Both the position numbers and the translations under genes were made by a program. This document shows positions 5,376 to 8,740 of a stretch of DNA of 8,740 nucleotides, one piece after another (position 1 is the stretch's first letter; every line of letters starts with the position of its first letter). The stretch covers positions 1 through 8,740 of the forward strand of contig PUNU01000234.1 in the NCBI GenBank assembly GCA_003551865.1, read 5' to 3'. Under the pieces are notes generated by a model, which was not told the origin of the DNA, did not search any database, and worked only from the letters and a program-made list of their open reading frames with translations. Source of the DNA: Syntrophomonadaceae bacterium (GTDB lineage: Bacteria; Bacillota_D; Dethiobacteria; DTU022).

Positions 5376-5897
5376 GTGCCCGTTTTAATGACTTGCCTGG
5401 CCATATTTGTTGCCAAGGTTGCCCATGTCAGCCTTGGGACTTTACGTATAATCTACCTGACCAGGCAGCAGGGTAAGATTGCCGCTGCTATTGGTTTTTT
5501 TGAAGCGATCCTTTACCTGTCTGCCCTGGGGCTGGTGCTTACCAACCTTGATCAGTGGACCAACATTGTCGCTTACGGGCTCGGTTTTGCTGCAGGCAAC
5601 CTGACCGGAAGTATGATCGAAGAAAAAATTGCCGTCGGTTTTGTCAACGCCCAGGTGATCACTGATCACGAATGCGCCTATTTGGAAGAAATACTGCGTG
5701 AAAAGGGTTACGGGGTAACTTCAACCCCTTGCTACGGCAGGGAAGGGCCTCACAGCACCCTGCAGGTTTTACTCAAGCGTCGAGAGCTGCCTTCTTTTAT
5801 AAACACTGTCAAATTTCATGATGCCGATGCAGTTATATCGGTTTTCGATACCCGTAAAATAATGGGCGGTTACTTTGCCGGAATGAAGGCGAAATAG
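5376..5897 (+). CDS. UPF0316 / DUF5698-DUF2179 membrane protein
   Basis: With the GTG start the product has 173 residues, normal for UPF0316 proteins. Three hydrophobic segments at about 5-24, 34-55 and 62-82 form a membrane domain with the family features SLGTLRIIYLTR (19-30), FFEAILYL and GFAAGNLTGSMIEEKIAVG. The soluble C-terminal half (about 90-173) is a DUF2179-type fold with GREGPHSTLQVLLKRRELP and DTRKIMGGYF, both family hallmarks. Biochemical function is unknown; DUF2179 domains also occur in YitT-type membrane proteins and are thought to bind a small ligand. The stop codon (5895-5897) sits 2 nt before the ATG of murI, so the two are co-transcribed and probably translationally coupled, though a functional link to peptidoglycan is only inference. 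Confidence 0.88.
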   Translation: MPVLMTCLAIFVAKVAHVSLGTLRIIYLTRQQGKIAAAIGFFEAILYLSALGLVLTNLDQWTNIVAYGLGFAAGNLTGSMIEEKIAVGFVNAQVITDHECAYLEEILREKGYGVTSTPCYGREGPHSTLQVLLKRRELPSFINTVKFHDADAVISVFDTRKIMGGYFAGMKAK

Positions 5898-5899
5898 TG

Positions 5900-6724
5900 A
5901 TGGCTGAACATGAAAAACAATTGATCGATGCTCACAAAGCAATTGGAATCATCGATTCCGGGGTGGGGGGCCTCACGGTTGTGAGGGAAATAAGCAGGCG
6001 CCTGCCGCATGAAAGCATAATCTATTTCGGTGACACCGCCCGGATGCCTTACGGCCCTCGCCCATATGACGAGGTGCGGCGCTTTGTTTTTGAGATGATT
6101 GAATTCTTGCAGCACCAGGAAATCAAACTGTTGGTGGTGGCCTGCAATTCGGCCTCCGCAGCCGGTTTGTCGCACTATCAGCAGGTTTGTGAACAACCGG
6201 TGCTCGGGGTGATCGAGCCTGGGGTGAGGGCGGCCCTGGATCACAGCCGCAGTGGAAGGATCGGAGTAATCGGAACCGTCGGGACAATCGGCAGTTCCGA
6301 GTATACCAGGGCTTTGCTAAACAAGAACGGTTCTCTGCATATTGTAAGCAAAGCCTGCCCTCTTTTCGTTCTCCTGGTTGAAAACAACCTGGTCGACACT
6401 CCGGAGGCCAAAAAAGTGGCTCATGAATATCTTGATTCCCTGGGCGAAGAAAATATTGACACCCTGATCCTTGGCTGTACCCACTATCCCCTGATGACCG
6501 AGTTGATCCAGGAAGTTACCGGCCCCGGGGTCAGGCTGATCAATTCCGGCGAGGAAATTGCCTTGGAAGTCGAGAATATCCTTGAAAGTTCCGGCATGAG
6601 AAACCCGCTTAACAGCGAAGAACCCCGATACCGCTTCTTTGTCAGCGGTGATCCGGGTCCCTTTGAAGAGGTAGGCTGCAAGCTGCTCCAGCGCGAAATC
6701 AAGGCTTACCAGGTCAAGCTTTAA
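5900..6724 (+). CDS. murI: Glutamate racemase
   Basis: A 274-residue cytoplasmic, cofactor-independent enzyme that interconverts L- and D-glutamate to supply D-Glu for peptidoglycan. The two catalytic cysteines are C82 in ACNSASA and C193 in GCTHYP. The N-terminal IGIIDSGVGGLTV carries the conserved D19 and the glycine loop, followed by YFGDTARMPYG. CNSAS replaces the common CNTAS, a conservative change. The length is normal. The start could be GTG 5897, overlapping the upstream stop by one base, or ATG 5900; I chose ATG, 10 nt after the weak AAGG at 5886-5889. The weak binding site suggests translation depends partly on the UPF0316 gene just upstream. The gene converges with htpX, with 2 bp between the two stop codons. 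Confidence 0.96.
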   Translation: MAEHEKQLIDAHKAIGIIDSGVGGLTVVREISRRLPHESIIYFGDTARMPYGPRPYDEVRRFVFEMIEFLQHQEIKLLVVACNSASAAGLSHYQQVCEQPVLGVIEPGVRAALDHSRSGRIGVIGTVGTIGSSEYTRALLNKNGSLHIVSKACPLFVLLVENNLVDTPEAKKVAHEYLDSLGEENIDTLILGCTHYPLMTELIQEVTGPGVRLINSGEEIALEVENILESSGMRNPLNSEEPRYRFFVSGDPGPFEEVGCKLLQREIKAYQVKL

Positions 6725-6726
6725 AA

Positions 6727-7635
6727 CTACATCGCTCTCAAGCGCTTGATCCTTTCGGTCGCCGGAGGATGTGTCGAAAACAATGCATTGGCCCGGTTTG
6801 TTTTGCGGGCTCCCAGTGAAGGATTGACGATATAAAGGCCCTCCAGGGCCTTGTTTTCAATAGGACTGTTTTGCACCTGTTGTTCGGTGATTTTTTCCAG
6901 GGCGCCGGCCAGGCCCTCGGGATAACCGGTAAAATTGGCCGCCGTTGCATCGGCCAGGTACTCACGCTGGCGGGATATGGCAAACCTGAGCAGCTGGGCA
7001 AACAACGGGGCTAAAATGGCGATAACAATCAGGATCAGGATCATAAGCAGCTGTCCCTGGCCGCCCCTGCGGCCGCCGCCCCGGCCCATCCTGCCAAAAA
7101 AGATCATCCGCCGCACAATTACTCCGAAAAAGACGATTGCCCCTGCCAGCACCACCGCCACGGTGGCCAGCAAAACGTCGTAATTGTTTATGTGGGCCAT
7201 CTCGTGTGCTATAACCCCTTCCAGCTCCTGGCGGTTTAGGCGTTTCATCAACCCCCGGGTAACGGCAATACTGGCGTGCTCGGGATTGCGCCCGGCGGCA
7301 AAAGCATTGGGCACGTCGGTTTCGATAATGTAGAGCCTGGGCATCGGTTTGCCGGCGGCGATGCTCAACGCTTCGACTGTATTATATAAAAACGGTTCAT
7401 CCCGCTTGCTTACTTCTCTAGCTCCGGCCATTGAATTAACCACATTTTGCCCTCCGAAATAACTGATCATAAAAAGCACAATAAATACAACGGCGGCCAA
7501 AACAAACCCGATGATCGGCTCGCCCATGTATATGCCGACAAAATAGCCGATTGCCGCAAACAGGATCGCATAAAGCAAGAAGAAAAGGAAAGTCCTTCTT
7601 TTGTTTGCTCCAATTTGGGCATAGATTGGATCCAT
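6727..7635 (-). CDS. htpX: HtpX-type M48 membrane metalloprotease
   Basis: A 302-residue integral-membrane zinc endopeptidase of family M48B, which degrades misfolded membrane proteins with its active site on the cytoplasmic side. The zinc site is HEMAH (144-148) with the third ligand E225 in REYLADATAA; FSTHPPATERI (286-296) is the usual C-terminal block. Hydrophobic segments lie at about 15-35, 41-60, 153-175 and 197-219. Between the last two is a Gly/Arg-rich stretch, GRMGRGGGRRGGQGQ (181-195), with several positive charges. Translation starts 2 nt after the lemA stop, with GGCGGTGAT in the end of lemA serving as ribosome binding site, so lemA and htpX form a coupled operon, a pairing common in bacteria. 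The 3' end abuts murI on the other strand with no room for a separate terminator. Confidence 0.95.
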   Translation of the reverse strand: MDPIYAQIGANKRRTFLFFLLYAILFAAIGYFVGIYMGEPIIGFVLAAVVFIVLFMISYFGGQNVVNSMAGAREVSKRDEPFLYNTVEALSIAAGKPMPRLYIIETDVPNAFAAGRNPEHASIAVTRGLMKRLNRQELEGVIAHEMAHINNYDVLLATVAVVLAGAIVFFGVIVRRMIFFGRMGRGGGRRGGQGQLLMILILIVIAILAPLFAQLLRFAISRQREYLADATAANFTGYPEGLAGALEKITEQQVQNSPIENKALEGLYIVNPSLGARKTNRANALFSTHPPATERIKRLRAM

Positions 7636-7637
7636 CT

Positions 7638-8207
7638 TTAATCACCGCCCCCCTGCATGTTTACTTCAGGCGCTTCCCGCACCCGTTCCGATTCTACGGC
7701 GAAAAATTCCCGGGCCTCAAAATTAAAAAGCCTGGCAAAGAGGTTGGTGGGGAATTTTTGAATGGCCGTATTATAGGCCATAACAGTGCGGTTGTAGCGC
7801 TGCCTGGCATAGGCAATTTTATTTTCTATTCCGACCAGCTCTTCCTGGAGCATCAAGAAATTCTGGTTTGCTTTCAGCTCAGGGTAATTTTCCGCTACGG
7901 CAAAAAGACTTTTTAACGCCCTGGAGGCCGTTTCATCGGCGCCGGCATTTTCCTTGATCGACGAGGCCTTCAGCCATTCGGTCCGGGCGCGGGTTATGGC
8001 TTCGAGCAGCTCCCGTTCATGTTCCATGTATCCTTTAACCGTGTTAACCAGGTTGGGCACCAGGTCAAACCGCTTCTGCAGGAGGGTGTCGATGTTTGCA
8101 TAGGCCGTATCGGCCATGATGCGCATCCTAACCAGGCGGTTGTAAGAATAAATGGTAAATAAGACGATTAGAACGAGGACTGCCGCTATGATGTAGCTTG
8201 TTTCCAT
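7638..8207 (-). CDS. lemA: LemA family membrane-anchored protein
   Basis: A 189-residue LemA protein with one N-terminal membrane segment (about 5-24, short N-terminus, probably facing out) followed by a mostly helical domain. Family features are YNRLVRMRIMADTAYANID, LLQKRFDLVPNLVNTVKGY (42-60), HERELLEAITRAR, LKANQNFLMLQEEL and IAYARQRYNRTVMAYNTAI, with the C-terminal FPTNLFARLFNF. The function is not settled. The gene is often beside htpX, as here, or beside TPM-domain genes, which suggests a role in membrane protein handling. The ATG is 7 nt downstream of GGGAGG (8220-8215). The stop precedes the htpX start by 2 nt. No clear promoter was found on this strand in the 206 bp between lemA and rph. 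Confidence 0.94.
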   Translation of the reverse strand: METSYIIAAVLVLIVLFTIYSYNRLVRMRIMADTAYANIDTLLQKRFDLVPNLVNTVKGYMEHERELLEAITRARTEWLKASSIKENAGADETASRALKSLFAVAENYPELKANQNFLMLQEELVGIENKIAYARQRYNRTVMAYNTAIQKFPTNLFARLFNFEAREFFAVESERVREAPEVNMQGGGD

Positions 8208-8225
8208 CTGTCAGCCTCCCTGGCT

Positions 8226-8254
8226 CCCGGCCGGATTATTACGGGTTGGCCGGG
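8226..8254. repeat. Inverted repeat in the lemA-rph divergent region
   Basis: CCCGGCC (8226-8232) and GGCCGGG (8248-8254) are perfect 7-bp reverse complements separated by 15 bp. On the lemA strand the repeat ends 5 nt before the GGGAGG ribosome binding site. On the rph strand the right arm overlaps the candidate -35 box. There is no T-tract, so it is not a terminator. It could be an operator shared by the divergent genes or an mRNA hairpin near the lemA start. Confidence 0.4.
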
Positions 8255-8273
8255 TCAAGTCCCACCATATAAT
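8246..8273 (+). promoter_or_regulatory. Candidate promoter of rph
   Basis: TTGGCC (8246-8251), a 16-bp spacer and a perfect TATAAT (8268-8273) point toward rph. The -35 match is only 4 of 6. Transcription would start near 8280 and give a leader of about 134 nt with a pyrimidine-rich tract (8274-8302). A second, weaker -10 (TATAAA at 8326-8331) lacks a -35. Confidence 0.45.
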
Positions 8274-8413
8274 TATTCTTTTTTTCCCCTCCTTTTTCCT
8301 CTAAAAAACTTAACTTATGGCTGCTTATAAAAAGAAGCCGCTTAAAACAGGAAGGAAATAGCTTCTGGGCGGGGAATAAAACGGAAAACGGCTGCCGGAA
8401 AGGACAGGGCGGG

Positions 8414-8740
8414 ATGCGAAAAGACGGCAGAAAAAACAATGAGCTGCGGCCGCTTAAGATTACCGGGTCCTATTTAAAGCACCCGGAAGGCTCGGTGCTG
8501 ATCGAACTGGGCGAGAGCAAAGTCATCTGCACCGCTTCGGTAAAAGACCGGGTGCCCCAGTTCCTGCACGGCACGAAGCAGGGGTGGGTGACGGCGGAAT
8601 ATGCCATGCTGCCGCGTTCGACCGATAAGAGGCTGGACAGGGAAAGGGGCTCCGCCAATGCCCGCAGCCTGGAGATCCAGCGCTTGATTGGGCGATCGCT
8701 GCGTTCCGTGGTCGACCTTGCCGGGCTCGGAGAGATAACA
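8414..8740 (+). CDS. rph: Ribonuclease PH (5' part, runs off the window)
   Basis: The first 109 codons of RNase PH, a phosphorolytic 3'-5' exoribonuclease that trims tRNA 3' ends and forms a ring hexamer. The start MRKDGR followed by [41 protein letters not shown] and [16 protein letters not shown] match the family in order. The arginine before EIQRL that contributes to phosphate binding is kept (NARSLEIQ), although the usual GR is AR here and the loop before it is about two residues shorter than in B. subtilis. The frame is still open at the last base, so the C-terminal half is missing only because of the window edge. The ATG is 9 nt after AAAGGA (8399-8404). It is divergent from lemA. Confidence 0.95.
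   Translation, partial: MRKDGRKNNELRPLKITGSYLKHPEGSVLIELGESKVICTASVKDRVPQFLHGTKQGWVTAEYAMLPRSTDKRLDRERGSANARSLEIQRLIGRSLRSVVDLAGLGEIT

Noticed and set aside
6738..6749. 12-bp perfect palindrome TCAAGCGCTTGA
   Set aside because: It lies in the htpX C-terminal codons (KRL region), has no loop or T-tract, and is not repeated elsewhere in the window that I can see.
8317..8361. 14-codon basic peptide frame [14 protein letters not shown] upstream of rph
   Set aside because: No ribosome binding site and too short to judge.
8239..8439. 66-codon minus-strand frame in the lemA-rph gap, and its 9-codon tail MVGLDPANP
   Set aside because: Low-complexity translation of a pyrimidine tract; the AGGAGGGG on that strand is about 16 nt from the inner ATG, too far for a normal start.
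1..8740. CRISPR arrays, tRNA/rRNA genes, insertion sequences, phage or defence genes
   Set aside because: None seen on either strand: no regularly spaced repeats, no transposase or integrase motifs, no tRNA-like folds recognised by eye.

Overview
The window looks like a chromosome segment of an anaerobic, spore-forming-type Firmicute, probably of the class Clostridia (Peptococcaceae/Desulfotomaculum-Pelotomaculum-like). The reasons are a CodY regulator, strong AGGAGG-type ribosome binding sites, TTG and GTG starts, consensus sigma-A promoters, and the company of LarC, MurI and RNase PH. The lineage is inferred from gene content and protein style; no search was run.

Layout from left to right. 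Positions 3-1061 hold the 3' part of larC (nickel-pincer cofactor synthesis). A consensus promoter at 1111-1139 then drives codY (1162-1935), which ends in a hairpin terminator at 2037-2069. Next comes a separate transcription unit with its own consensus promoter (2107-2136) and a leader of about 180 nt. It encodes a phosphotriesterase/lactonase-family metallohydrolase (2325-3308) and an acyl-CoA synthetase (3344-5002), possibly followed by a tiny ORF (5002-5109) whose start overlaps the ligase stop. A long stem with a U-tract (5152-5210) closes this unit. A third consensus promoter (5269-5297) drives a UPF0316 membrane protein (5376-5897) and glutamate racemase murI (5900-6724). The complementary strand carries lemA (8207-7638) and an htpX-type membrane protease (7635-6727), which converge on murI with 2 bp between stop codons. 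Divergent from lemA, rph (RNase PH) starts at 8414 and runs off the window.

Most of the window is housekeeping: cofactor maturation, nutrient sensing, cell-wall D-glutamate supply, membrane protein quality control and RNA maturation. The hydrolase/acyl-CoA ligase unit is the accessory part. By hand count on sampled 60-base rows it is about 43-45% GC, against 53-68% in rows from the flanking genes. It has its own promoter and is bounded by terminators, so it reads as a self-contained catabolic cassette. The economical guess is opening of a lactone or ester by the hydrolase and activation of the released carboxylic acid to its CoA thioester. The substrate cannot be read from the sequence.

The most interesting non-coding signals are a 9-bp perfect inverted repeat at the predicted start point of the cassette, a weak CodY-box match just upstream of its promoter, a hairpin beside its ribosome binding site, a 7-bp inverted repeat framing the -35 box of codY, and a short three-way-junction RNA candidate at about 5140-5210.
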